NCBI RefSeq assembly: GCF_027533645.1
Contig: NZ_JAQAGY010000014.1
Coordinates: 1 to 64,000 of the forward strand
Reading direction: 5' to 3'
From: Paenibacillus caseinilyticus
GTDB lineage: Bacteria; Bacillota; Bacilli; Paenibacillales; NBRC-103111
DNA: 64,000 bases
Shown: piece by piece, positions 34,050-43,391 of the stretch
How the letters are laid out: the number at the start of each line of letters is the position of its first letter
Numbering within the stretch: the first letter of the stretch is position 1
Translations under genes and position numbers: made by a program
The notes under the pieces: generated by a model
What the model was told of the DNA's origin: nothing
The model's database searches: none
What the model saw: the letters and a program-made list of their open reading frames with translations, nothing else

Positions 34050-35735
34050 ATGGAAGAGAGAAGGAAAGTCGTCATCCTCGGAGGCGGCGTGGCCGGATTG
34101 ACGGCAGCGCACGAGCTGCTCGAGCGTGGGTTTGCGGTGGAGCTGTACGAGAAGCGGGGGATCTTCGGCGGCAAAGCAAGAAGCTATGCGGCAGAGGCCG
34201 CCGGGGGGAGCGGGCTGAAGAATTTGCCGGGGGAGCACGGCTTCCGGATTTTTCCGCGCTTCTACCGCCACGTCATTGACACCATGCAGCGCATCCCGTC
34301 CGGAGACCCGAAGAAGGACACCGTCTACGACCACCTTGTCCCCGTGTCGCGGCTGGGCTTTGCCACATCCAAGGCACCGCTCTTTCAGCTGTCGGCCAAG
34401 ATGAGCCTGTCGCTCAAGGATTTTATAATTAACCGGACAAGCTTCCAGGATCATCACGCCCCCTACGGGGTCAGCATCACGGAAGAGGATACGAAGTTCT
34501 TCATGGGGAAGCTCTGGCAGATCATGACGAGCTGCAGGGAACGCTGGGACGGGGAATACCAGCTGATGGACTGGTGGGATTTCATCGAGGCGGAAGATCG
34601 GTCGCGGGCCTACCAGAACGGGTTCGCCGGTGTGGTCAAGGCGCTGATCGCCTGCGACCCGAAGAAAGCCAATGCCAAAACGGTCGGATCGGTCCAGGCC
34701 CAATTGTCCCTCGACCTCATCTCGCCGGGGCGGCACAGCTACGTGTCGCTGCTCGACGGGCCGACAAACGAGGTCTGGATCAACCCGTGGATGGAATTCC
34801 TCATCGATAAGGGGCTCGTCTATCACAACCAGACGGCGGTGACCCGGCTGCACTGCAGGGAAGGGCAGATCGACGGTGTGACGGTGACGGAGAGCGGCGG
34901 CCTGGAGCGGGAGGTCCACGGGGATTACTATATTGCGGCGCTGCCGGTCGAAGTCATGGCGGGGCTGATCGACCCCGCGCTGACGGAGGCGGACCCGGTG
35001 CTCGGGAATATCACACGGCTGAAGGAGTATGTCGACTGGATGAACGGCATCCAGTTCTACCTGAGCGAGGACGTGCCGATCATCCACGGCCATGTGTCGC
35101 ATATGGATGCGCCATGGGGTCTGACCTCCGTCTCCCAGCGGCAGTTCTGGCGCGGGGTGGACTGGAAGAAGTACGGCGACGGTACGGTGAAGGGCATCCT
35201 CTCCGTGGATATCTCCAATTGGGAAGCACGGGGCATCGTCCACCCGGAGCTGACGGCGAAGCAGTGCAATCCCCAGCAGATCAAGGAGGAAGTATGGGCC
35301 CAGCTCCAAAAATGTCTCAACGTGGACGAAGAGATTCTGAGCGACGAAATCCTCATCGGCTGGCATATGGACAGCGACGTCATGGACACTTCCCCGCACC
35401 GGGAGGTGAATCTGGAGCCGCTGCTGATCAATGCGGTCGGCTCGTGGGAGCTGCGTCCGGAGGCCGGGACGAAGATCCCGAATCTGCTGCTTGCCTCCGA
35501 TTACGTGCGGACCAATACGGACCTGGCCACGATGGAAGGGGCGAACGAAGCGGCACGGCGAGCGGTGAATGCGATACTGGCCAGGTCCGGTTCCACCTCG
35601 AAGCACTGCCGCATTTGGCCTATGTACGAGTACGAGATATTCGGATTCCCCGTACTGGGCAAGCTGCAGGAGGAGGACCGGCAGCGGTACGAGCAAGGAT
35701 TGCCGTGGAACAGCGACTGGAAGAGCTGGATATAA
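34050..35735 (+). CDS. FAD-dependent oxidoreductase (phytoene-desaturase/hydroxysqualene-dehydroxylase-like)
   Basis: A 561-residue flavoenzyme. The dinucleotide-binding motif VVILGGGVAGLTAAHELLERGF with an Glu ending the second strand (ELYEKRGIFGGKARS) is typical of amine-oxidase-type enzymes; EHGFRIFPRFYRHV follows. The C-terminus holds NLLLASDYVRTNTDLATMEGANEAARRAVNAI, the FAD-closing motif. The group includes HpnE-like dehydroxylases and carotenoid desaturases; no squalene or carotenoid gene is near, so the substrate is open. ATG at 34050 follows AAGGGGGAATCCTGC. It lies between a response regulator and its probable kinase, 18 bases before the latter. Confidence 0.87.
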   Translation: MEERRKVVILGGGVAGLTAAHELLERGFAVELYEKRGIFGGKARSYAAEAAGGSGLKNLPGEHGFRIFPRFYRHVIDTMQRIPSGDPKKDTVYDHLVPVSRLGFATSKAPLFQLSAKMSLSLKDFIINRTSFQDHHAPYGVSITEEDTKFFMGKLWQIMTSCRERWDGEYQLMDWWDFIEAEDRSRAYQNGFAGVVKALIACDPKKANAKTVGSVQAQLSLDLISPGRHSYVSLLDGPTNEVWINPWMEFLIDKGLVYHNQTAVTRLHCREGQIDGVTVTESGGLEREVHGDYYIAALPVEVMAGLIDPALTEADPVLGNITRLKEYVDWMNGIQFYLSEDVPIIHGHVSHMDAPWGLTSVSQRQFWRGVDWKKYGDGTVKGILSVDISNWEARGIVHPELTAKQCNPQQIKEEVWAQLQKCLNVDEEILSDEILIGWHMDSDVMDTSPHREVNLEPLLINAVGSWELRPEAGTKIPNLLLASDYVRTNTDLATMEGANEAARRAVNAILARSGSTSKHCRIWPMYEYEIFGFPVLGKLQEEDRQRYEQGLPWNSDWKSWI

Positions 35736-35753
35736 CCGGGGAGGGGGACGAGG

Positions 35754-38700
35754 ATGCGGAGGAAGGGACAGGCCGATGCGACGCCCGGCGGCGGAGCACA
35801 GCGGCATAGGGGAGAATGCTGCCCTGAGGGCGGCCAGGGGGACGCCGGGAGCGCCGGTCCCGAGGGCCTGGAGGCAGCGGCAGTGAGAGAGGCGGCCAGC
35901 CTCACGGAGCAGGGCTTCCTGCGGCAGACGGCAGGAGCAGGGACGCCGCATCGGGAGAGGACGGCGGGGCCGGAGCTGTCATCGCTGACCCGACCGGGCC
36001 TCCTGGAGTATGGAGCGGCCGTTCCGGGGGACCGGCCGACCGGGGATGCCGAAACCGCATATGGTAAGCGCTTTCTTTATAGCCCGCTCGAAGACGTTCT
36101 ATCTTTTGCCGTCTCTGCAGCCCAGGCCGTAGAGGAGATTCACCGGTCGGGGCGGATGCTCTGGTGTCTGTGCCCTGCGTCCTTTCGGATACATCCGGAA
36201 GCTCATACGGCGGAACTGGCCGATCCCGGAATCCGCACCTTGGATGCGCAGCTGCCGGCGGCGGGTCCGGACGAGGAGACCGGCGATTCCCTGCTCTATC
36301 TCTCGCCGGAGCAGACCGGGCGAATGGACCACGGGATCGGTCCGCCCAGCAATGTCTATTCACTCGGCGCGTTGTTCTACGAAGCGCTGACGGGCCGGCC
36401 GCCCTTCCTGGCGGAAGATGCGGCGGGACTGCTCTATGCCCATGTGGCCTTGACGCCCCGGCGCCCCGAGACGCTGCGGGCGGATACTCCGGCCCCGCTG
36501 TCCGGTGTGGTGATGAAGTGTCTGGCGAAGGACCCGGCAGCCCGGTATGCGAGCGCCGGAGGACTTGCGCGAGATCTGCACCGCTGCCTGGAGCACCTGC
36601 GGACGGCGGGGGATATCCCTGCCTTTCCACTCGGGGCATCGGATGCTCCGCCGGTGCTCACCCTGCCGCAGTGCCTCGGACGCTCGGCAGAGCTGCAGTA
36701 CCTGCTGGGGCTTCTCCGGCAGACGGAAGGATCGGTATCCGGCTCCCGCTTCGTGCTGCTGTCCGGAGCGGCGGGGGTCGGCAAGTCCTCCGTGCTCCGC
36801 GCATTCTGCGAAGAGGTCCTGCATACCCATCCGGAGGCCGTCATTCTGAGCGGATCCTGGGACAAAATGAGGGCCGGGGTGCCCTACGGGGGCATCCGCC
36901 AGGCGATCGCAGGCTGGGTCCGGCGCATTCTCACCCTGGAGGGCGGCGAGATCCTCCGCTGGAAGGAGCGCCTGTTCTCCGGCATGGGCGGCAGCCTCGG
37001 GCTGATCCTCGAGCTCGTCCCCGAGCTGGAATGGATCACCGGAGCGCAGCCCTATGAGCCGCTGCTGCCGCATCAGGACCGGCAGCAGCGGCTGCATTAT
37101 GCGATCCGCGGGTGGCTGCGGATCGCAGCGGAACCCGGACAGGCCCTCCTGCTGTGCCTCGAGGACCTGCAGTGGGCCGACTCGGGTTCGCTGCGGTGGC
37201 TGGAAGAGGGGGCTTGGGGAGATCAGCCCGGACTGCTGCTCGTAGGCACGGTCCGTACTGGAGCCGGCGAGGGGACGGTGCCCTCTCTACTAGAAGTGCT
37301 GCGGGAGCGGCAGGAGCTGTCGGAGGTGCAGATCCTGCCGCTCCGGGTCGATCATGTGAACGAGATGCTTGCAGAGGTGACCGGCCGGGAGGAGCATGAG
37401 ACGGTCTCGCTCGCCGGAGCGGTATGGGACAAGACCGGCGGCTTCCCGCTGCATGTACACCAGTATCTGCAGACGCTGTATGCGGCCGGCCACTTGAGGC
37501 ATGAGGCGGGGAGCGGATGGAGCTGGAGCGAAGAGCGGATCCGGCGGGAGATGGGTGAGGGTCTGCTGCCGGATCTGCTGCGCATCCGGCAGCAGCGCCT
37601 GCCCGGCCCGCTGGTCACCGCTCTGCGGATAGCCGCCTGCTGGGGGGAGAACTTCGACTTTCGCTTGGCGGTCTCACTGCTCGGCAGCGCAGAGGTGCCG
37701 GTGCCGGACTGGGAGGCGATGATGCAGCAGGCGCTGGAGAGCGGCTGGATCCTTCGTGATATGGGGTCACATCGTGATATGGAGTCACATCGTGATATGG
37801 GTACCCATCGGGATATGGGGTCGCACGGGGATATGGGTACCCATCGGGATATGGGGTCGCACGGGGATATGGGTACCCATCGGGATATGGGATCACGCCG
37901 TGCTTCCGGGTCACCTGCGGCAGAGGGGGCTGTGGACAGCCGGTGCCGGTTCAGCCATCAGGAGATCGCGGATTATTTCTACGCGCAGACGGGGGAAGCC
38001 GAGCGCGAACGGACGCACCAAGCGATTGCCCGGTGCCTGTACAGGCAGACGGGAGAACTGGCGGAGGGGGCAGAGCTGTTCCGCCTGGCCCATCACCTGG
38101 GCGAGAGCCGCAGGTTGTGGACGGATCCCGAGGAGATCCGCCGGTGCGTGGAGCTGAGCGCAAGAGCCGGCAGGGAGGCTGCACGGTGCGGGGCCTTCGA
38201 TCTGGCGCTGCGGCATCTGTCGCTGGCTCTGCACGAATATCCCGCTGAGGCCGGGAGATTGCCTCACGGGCAGCGCTTCGAGCTGGAGCTGGACTACGCA
38301 GGTGCCTTATACATGCTCGGCAGCGTCGGCGAAGCGGAGAGCGTGCTGCGCCGCATGGGGCAGGAGGCCCGGACACTGGTGCAGCAGGCGCAGGTGTGTT
38401 ATACGCTGGCCGTGCTGCAGACGCAGAAGGGGCTGTATACGGAGGCGATCCGCACTGCGGTCCGGGGGCTGCGGCTGCTCGGCACGGTGCTGGCGGAAGA
38501 ACCGCGCGATGCGGTCATGCTGATAGAGGCCTATTCTCTGCGCCGGCGGTTCGCCGCACGATCTGCCGGCGGCCGGCTCCGGCTGCCGTGGCTGTCCGGC
38601 GACGAAGCCGTTCTTACGGTCCAGCTGCATGCTGCGCTGGTCGTGCCCACCTTCTTCGTGAACCGCAAGCTGGGCGCGCTCAACTCCATCAAGCTGGCGG

Positions 38701-41549
38701 GCTATACGCTTCAGCACGGGAATTCCTCGGTGTCCCGGTACGGCCTTATCAACCTGGCGGGAATGCTGATCGGCAAATGGGGGGACTTCCGGCTGGGCGG
38801 CGTGGCGGCCGAGGCTGCGGCTGCGGCTGCGCTAGAGCCGTCCGTGCACCAGTCCTTCCGGGCCAGGAGCGAACTCACGGAGCAGGTCTATGTCCGTCCA
38901 TGGTACGAGCCGCTCACGGCATCGATCGCGCCGCTGCAGCAGCTATACCGCCAAGCGATGGAAGAAGGCGATGCGCTGTTCGCGGCCTACGCGCTGCTGG
39001 CGCTCCATACGATGGAGGAATACGCCGGCCTGCCGCTGCCGGAACTGCTCGGGCGGATAGAGTGCGATCTGGAGGCCGTGCGGCGTCTGCAGAATGGGGA
39101 TGTGGAGCTGATGCTCGGGCTCATGCGGAGCACCGCCATGCGGCTCCGGGGGAAGGAGCCGGGCTCCTGCCTGCTCGGGATCCGCCCGGATGAGGAACAA
39201 CGGACTATCCGTACATGGGAGAAGCAGGGCAAGATGCTTCTTCTATACGAGTATTACAGCAGGCAGATGTGGCATGCCTGCTTGTTCCATGATTACGCGG
39301 AGGCGCTGAAGTACGGTGCACAGGCCGGCAAGTGGCTCCGCTACGCCTCCGGCCATTACACCACCGCGGATTATTACCTGCTGTGCGGTTTGGCTGCGGC
39401 GGCGGAATGGACACGTGCGGGAGCTGCAAGGATACGCACACGCCGCCGGCTGAAGCGCCAGCTGCATTCCTGCCTCGGGCGCCTGCGGCGGTATGCAGAG
39501 CAGAATGAAGCCAACTTCGGGCATGCTTGCCTGCTGCTGCAGGCAGAGCGTGAGCGTGCGGGCGGACGCGTACGGGAAGCGCTCCGATTGTACCAAGCCT
39601 CCTTGGAGGCTGCTGCCGGGAGCGGGCTGCTCCGGCACGAAGCGCTGATTCTCGAGCGGACGGCGCTCTATCTGGCGGAGCAGGGGCTTGGCACGGCGGC
39701 GGCCATGTTCGCCCGGCGGACGGTCCGGGCCTACCAGCGGTGGGGCGCCGAGGCCAAGGCTGTGCACCTGCAGTCGCTCTTCCGTGCCGAGTTCCTGGAG
39801 AGCCCGGAGGAGGATTCAGGCTCTACCGCCTTCGGCACTGGGCCGGAAGGTGCGCCCTTGACCGCAGGCCTGGCTGATGCACTAGATCTGTCCGCCGTGC
39901 TGCATGCCTCCCGCCTGCTCTCGAGCGAGGTCTCCCTGCCGCCTCTGCTGGAGCAGTTGATGCGACTGATGCTCACGGTATCGGGAGCGGACCGGGGGGC
40001 CCTCCTGCTGCCTGGTGTGCAGGGCTGGAGTATCGAGGCGCTGGGGACTGTGGGAGGCTCCGGTGATGGCGGGCCTGCCGCCGGAGGTGTAGAGTCCGGC
40101 ACGGAAGGGCAATGGGAGGTCTGGGCGGACGGGGCATTAGGAGATTGCGATGGTGATCGTGATCGAAATCGTGATAGAGATCGTGATAGAAATCGAGATA
40201 GAAATCGTGATCGGAATCGTGATCGAGATCAAGACCAAGGGAAGAGCGCACTTGGACGGTCCGGCTGGAAGGATGACGTGAGGGATACCGGTCCGGAAAG
40301 TGCGGGCAGCAGGGCGCCGGGGTATACGGAAGCGGACAAGGAGAGAGGCGGGAGTGCTGCTGTCCTGCCTGCTTGGAGCGGTGTTCCTGTGGGACGGGGG
40401 GCAGGAGAGCCGGCTGCAGGGTCAGCGGCAGCACGCTCCGAACATGAGGCTCCGAGCCTGCGTGTGCACATCCGGCTCGGCTCGACCCCCTTGGAGGCCG
40501 TCCCGGCCGGCGATCCCGAGCTTGGCCTTCCGGTGTCTCTCCTCCGCTACACGATCCGCACGCAGCAGCGTGTGCCAGGGGACAGCGGAACGCTCGAGGC
40601 GGCTTTTGGGCGCGATGCGTACCTGCAGGGCGTCCGCCCCCGGTCGGTGCTGTGCATGCCGATCCGGCAGCAGGGCCGTATGCTGGCCGTACTCTATCTC
40701 GAGAACCGCAAGACGCCGCATGTCTTTACGTCCGGCCGCCTCCATACGATCGAAATGCTCTCCGCCCAGGCCGCGATCTCGATGGCCCAATCCCGCATGG
40801 TTGAGGAGCTGGAGCGGCAGGTGGAAGAGCGGACGCGCGACCTCTCCCGGATGGAAATGGCCCGAAGGCACCTCCTCCAGGGCATCTCCCATGATCTCGG
40901 CACGCCGATGACGACGATCCAGGGCTACGTGTCGGCCCTGCTCGACGGCACGATGAAAGGAGCGGCCGAGCAGCGGCAGGTACTGCAGGTGATCCATGCC
41001 AAAGTTGCCGGCCTGCGACGGCTGATGGCCGATCTCGTGCAGCTGAGTACAAGGGATGAGGAAGCACTCTCCTTCTCTCCCGAGCCCATTGCGGCGGATG
41101 CTCTGATCAAGCGGCTGTACGTGCAGTACGAGACGGACCTGCGGCATGCGGGCTTCAGCGGCCTTCTGACTGTGGAGCTGCCCGCGGATCCCGGCTACTA
41201 TGTGATGGCAGATCCCGGGCGGATGGAGCAGGTGCTGGGCAATTTGTTTACGAACGCGATCCGGCACAACCCGCCCGGCACCCGGATACAGGTGTCGGCC
41301 GTTTATTTGGCGGATACCCGGGAAGCTTGCTACAGCGTCCGTGACGATGGGGTAGGGATTGCGCCGCGGGATTTGGCCCGTATCTTCGAACGCGCTTATC
41401 GCGGGGAAGATTCCACGGGCAGCGGTCTGGGCCTGTCCATCTGCAGGGAGCTGGTCACCCGGCACGGCGGGCGGATCTGGGCGGAGAGCGAGCTTGGTCA
41501 AGGGACGGCCTTCTACTTGACTTTACCTGCCCTTGAGATAGAGTGGTAG
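35754..41549 (+). CDS. giant pseudokinase-ATPase-GAF-sensor histidine kinase
   Basis: A 1,931-residue cytoplasmic signalling protein. About 100-300: C-lobe of a Ser/Thr-kinase fold (DSLLYLSPEQTGRM, SLGALFYEALTGRPPF, CLAKDPAARYASAGGL) with no N-lobe and no HRD, hence a pseudokinase. About 310-620: AAA/NTPase with P-loop GAAGVGKSSVL (337-347) and LLCLEDLQWAD. Then a helical repeat region to about 1,370, a GAF domain, HisKA with His1713 (GISHDLGTPMTTIQGY) and HATPase (NLFTNAIRHNPPG, DDGVGIAPRD, GSGLGLS). Such trifunctional kinases occur in Paenibacillus. Two repeat tracts (37755, 40149) interrupt it. The response regulator at 33254 is the likely partner. Confidence 0.9.
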   Translation: MRRKGQADATPGGGAQRHRGECCPEGGQGDAGSAGPEGLEAAAVREAASLTEQGFLRQTAGAGTPHRERTAGPELSSLTRPGLLEYGAAVPGDRPTGDAETAYGKRFLYSPLEDVLSFAVSAAQAVEEIHRSGRMLWCLCPASFRIHPEAHTAELADPGIRTLDAQLPAAGPDEETGDSLLYLSPEQTGRMDHGIGPPSNVYSLGALFYEALTGRPPFLAEDAAGLLYAHVALTPRRPETLRADTPAPLSGVVMKCLAKDPAARYASAGGLARDLHRCLEHLRTAGDIPAFPLGASDAPPVLTLPQCLGRSAELQYLLGLLRQTEGSVSGSRFVLLSGAAGVGKSSVLRAFCEEVLHTHPEAVILSGSWDKMRAGVPYGGIRQAIAGWVRRILTLEGGEILRWKERLFSGMGGSLGLILELVPELEWITGAQPYEPLLPHQDRQQRLHYAIRGWLRIAAEPGQALLLCLEDLQWADSGSLRWLEEGAWGDQPGLLLVGTVRTGAGEGTVPSLLEVLRERQELSEVQILPLRVDHVNEMLAEVTGREEHETVSLAGAVWDKTGGFPLHVHQYLQTLYAAGHLRHEAGSGWSWSEERIRREMGEGLLPDLLRIRQQRLPGPLVTALRIAACWGENFDFRLAVSLLGSAEVPVPDWEAMMQQALESGWILRDMGSHRDMESHRDMGTHRDMGSHGDMGTHRDMGSHGDMGTHRDMGSRRASGSPAAEGAVDSRCRFSHQEIADYFYAQTGEAERERTHQAIARCLYRQTGELAEGAELFRLAHHLGESRRLWTDPEEIRRCVELSARAGREAARCGAFDLALRHLSLALHEYPAEAGRLPHGQRFELELDYAGALYMLGSVGEAESVLRRMGQEARTLVQQAQVCYTLAVLQTQKGLYTEAIRTAVRGLRLLGTVLAEEPRDAVMLIEAYSLRRRFAARSAGGRLRLPWLSGDEAVLTVQLHAALVVPTFFVNRKLGALNSIKLAGYTLQHGNSSVSRYGLINLAGMLIGKWGDFRLGGVAAEAAAAAALEPSVHQSFRARSELTEQVYVRPWYEPLTASIAPLQQLYRQAMEEGDALFAAYALLALHTMEEYAGLPLPELLGRIECDLEAVRRLQNGDVELMLGLMRSTAMRLRGKEPGSCLLGIRPDEEQRTIRTWEKQGKMLLLYEYYSRQMWHACLFHDYAEALKYGAQAGKWLRYASGHYTTADYYLLCGLAAAAEWTRAGAARIRTRRRLKRQLHSCLGRLRRYAEQNEANFGHACLLLQAERERAGGRVREALRLYQASLEAAAGSGLLRHEALILERTALYLAEQGLGTAAAMFARRTVRAYQRWGAEAKAVHLQSLFRAEFLESPEEDSGSTAFGTGPEGAPLTAGLADALDLSAVLHASRLLSSEVSLPPLLEQLMRLMLTVSGADRGALLLPGVQGWSIEALGTVGGSGDGGPAAGGVESGTEGQWEVWADGALGDCDGDRDRNRDRDRDRNRDRNRDRNRDRDQDQGKSALGRSGWKDDVRDTGPESAGSRAPGYTEADKERGGSAAVLPAWSGVPVGRGAGEPAAGSAAARSEHEAPSLRVHIRLGSTPLEAVPAGDPELGLPVSLLRYTIRTQQRVPGDSGTLEAAFGRDAYLQGVRPRSVLCMPIRQQGRMLAVLYLENRKTPHVFTSGRLHTIEMLSAQAAISMAQSRMVEELERQVEERTRDLSRMEMARRHLLQGISHDLGTPMTTIQGYVSALLDGTMKGAAEQRQVLQVIHAKVAGLRRLMADLVQLSTRDEEALSFSPEPIAADALIKRLYVQYETDLRHAGFSGLLTVELPADPGYYVMADPGRMEQVLGNLFTNAIRHNPPGTRIQVSAVYLADTREACYSVRDDGVGIAPRDLARIFERAYRGEDSTGSGLGLSICRELVTRHGGRIWAESELGQGTAFYLTLPALEIEW
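37755..37898 (+). repeat. coding minisatellite, eight 18-bp units
   Basis: Eight units of type CGTGATATGGGGTCACAT encode (R/G)DM(G/E)(S/T)(H/R), residues about 668-715 of the giant kinase. Units 4-5 and 6-7 are near-identical pairs, showing recent duplication. It sits in the linker between the ATPase and the helical repeat region. Confidence 0.93.
40149..40238 (+). repeat. Asp/Asn-Arg dipeptide coding repeat
   Basis: About 14 six-base units (GATCGT, GATCGA, AATCGT, GATAGA) encode DRDRNRDRDRDRNR-type residues 1466-1495, ending in DQDQ. It lies inside or beside the GAF domain. The units differ only slightly, so the tract is likely unstable in length. Confidence 0.93.
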
Positions 41550-41761
41550 AATGGGGGCGGCTCCTTCCTCATCCGTATACAGGTGCTTGATTCTTGTGAA
41601 GCAGGCAGAGGACATAGGGTACGGTCTGGCAGCCGATTGCGGAGGGCGTATGGAACGGTTTGGGAGAGGGGAGTGAATAAGGGGAGATGGCTTGGGGCGA
41701 AGCATGGTTAAACTTCCTCCGTGTTGGTTATGCATAAGGAATAAGAGAAGGAGTGAAGACC

Positions 41762-42973
41762 ATGAACCGCTTGGAGGTATGGCAAGATCCCAAACAGCGC
41801 AAGCTGCTGTTCTCGGCAGGACTGAGCTGGTTATTCGACGCAATGGATATCGGTCTGATCTCTTTCATCGCTGCGGCGCTTGCCGTGCAGTGGCACCTGA
41901 CCCCCCAGCAGGTCGGCCTGTTCACGAGCATCAACTCGGTCGGGATGGTGGTCGGGGCCGCCCTAGCCGGGCTTCTGGCCGACCGGTACGGGCGCAAGGC
42001 CATCCTGCTCTGGACGCTGCTGCTCTTCTCGGCTGCGACTGGACTGTCGGCCCTGGCCACCGGCTTCGCGGTGCTGTGCGTCCTGCGCTTCATTGCCGGC
42101 GTAGGCTTAGGCGGTGAGCTGCCTGTAGCCTCCACGCTCGTATCGGAGTCGGTGCCGGCCCGGGAGAGAGGGCGGGCCGTCGTGCTCCTCGAGAGCTTCT
42201 GGGCCGGCGGGTGGCTGGCGGCGGCGCTCATCGCGTACTTCGTCATTCCGAAGTACGGCTGGCAGGCGGGCTTCGCGGTCGGCGCCGTGCCGGCGCTGTA
42301 TGCGCTCTATCTGCGGCAGGCAATCGAGGAGCCGAAGCGGTTCTTGAACCGCGCGCAGCGGACCCCCTTCCGGGAGCGGATCGCCGAGGTCTGGTCGCCG
42401 GAGCACCGCCGGTCGACGATCATGCTGTGGACCCTGTGGTTCACCGTGGTCTTCTCCTACTACGGCATGTTCCTCTGGCTGCCGAGCGTGATGATGCTGA
42501 AGGGCTTCACCCTGGTGAAGAGCTTCCAGTATGTGCTGCTGATGACGATCGCGCAGCTGCCGGGCTACTTTACCGCCGCGTATTTCATTGAGAAATTCGG
42601 CCGCAAATTCGTGATTGCCGGGTATCTGTTCCTGACGGCGCTCAGCGCGATCTGGTTCGGCAATGCGCAGACGGAAGGCATGCTGCTCGCCGCGGGCTTC
42701 TGCCTCTCCTTCTTCAATCTCGGCGCCTGGGGAGGCTTGTACGCCTACACGCCCGAGCTCTACCCGACCTCGGTCCGCTCGACCGGCGTTGGACTGGCCG
42801 CCTCCTTCGGCAGGGTCGGCGGGGTGATCGCCCCGTTCCTCGTCGGCATGCTCGTGGCCCGCTCGGTAGGCATTCCCGCGATCTTCAGTCTGTTCTTCGC
42901 GGCGATTGTGATCGGTGCGCTTGCGGTGCTGTTCCTTGGCAAGGAAACGAAGGGGCAGGAGCTTGCGGAGTGA
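41762..42973 (+). CDS. niaP: MFS transporter of the NiaP (niacin) type
   Basis: A 403-residue 12-helix major facilitator. SAGLSWLFDAMDIGLISFIAAAL, VGLGGELPVASTLVSESVPARERGRAVVLLESFWAGGWLAAALIAYF and FSYYGMFLWLPSVMMLKGF recur, as I recall them, in Bacillus NiaP (YceI), which imports nicotinate/nicotinamide. ATG at 41762 has AAGGAG 9 bases upstream. No NiaR-type repressor site was recognised in the leader. A perfect 17-base hairpin follows 128 bases later. Nearby MarR-type regulator and SDR genes are separated by a terminator-like repeat. Confidence 0.85.
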   Translation: MNRLEVWQDPKQRKLLFSAGLSWLFDAMDIGLISFIAAALAVQWHLTPQQVGLFTSINSVGMVVGAALAGLLADRYGRKAILLWTLLLFSAATGLSALATGFAVLCVLRFIAGVGLGGELPVASTLVSESVPARERGRAVVLLESFWAGGWLAAALIAYFVIPKYGWQAGFAVGAVPALYALYLRQAIEEPKRFLNRAQRTPFRERIAEVWSPEHRRSTIMLWTLWFTVVFSYYGMFLWLPSVMMLKGFTLVKSFQYVLLMTIAQLPGYFTAAYFIEKFGRKFVIAGYLFLTALSAIWFGNAQTEGMLLAAGFCLSFFNLGAWGGLYAYTPELYPTSVRSTGVGLAASFGRVGGVIAPFLVGMLVARSVGIPAIFSLFFAAIVIGALAVLFLGKETKGQELAE

Positions 42974-43101
42974 CAAGGGTGGCTGCTGGCCGGGAGGTTG
43001 CCGCTAACCGCGCATCCGGCTCTTGTACAAGCGAGGTTCCGGTCAGCAGCATGGAGATGCGCTTACTACGGAACGGCAGCTCCGATGCACGCTTTGGCTT
43101 A

Positions 43102-43146
43102 CAGCAAATACCCGCCGGGACAGAGTATACCGGCGGGTATTTGCTG
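43102..43146. terminator. perfect 17-bp hairpin, likely terminator
   Basis: Arms CAGCAAATACCCGCCGG (43102-43118) and its exact complement (43130-43146) around GACAGAGTATA. T-run weak. A second short palindromic series of ACCGG and TACCGG words lies at 43187-43240. The 42974-43391 gap holds no gene. Confidence 0.7.
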
Positions 43147-43391
43147 TGGCGGCCTTCGAGGCAGCGGAATGGGGCCTGTACCGGAATTCAGTATGCCGGA
43201 ATCCCGGAAAGCGAAAATACCGGAAAACCGGTATTCCGAAATATCAGTACCCCTCGGCGGCGGATGAAGTGGAGGCCAGGGGGAGAGGACTTCAACGGCA
43301 GGGCACCTCAACAACTAGGTGAGGGGCCGGGCTCCGAAGTGATATCCCCTGCGGCGGGAGATTTCCTGCAGCAGGCTCTTCCCCCGTTCCG

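Noticed and set aside
34026..35951. 641-residue minus-strand frame over the flavoenzyme
   Set aside because: Composition of a shadow frame (Arg/His/Pro-rich) and no start signal.
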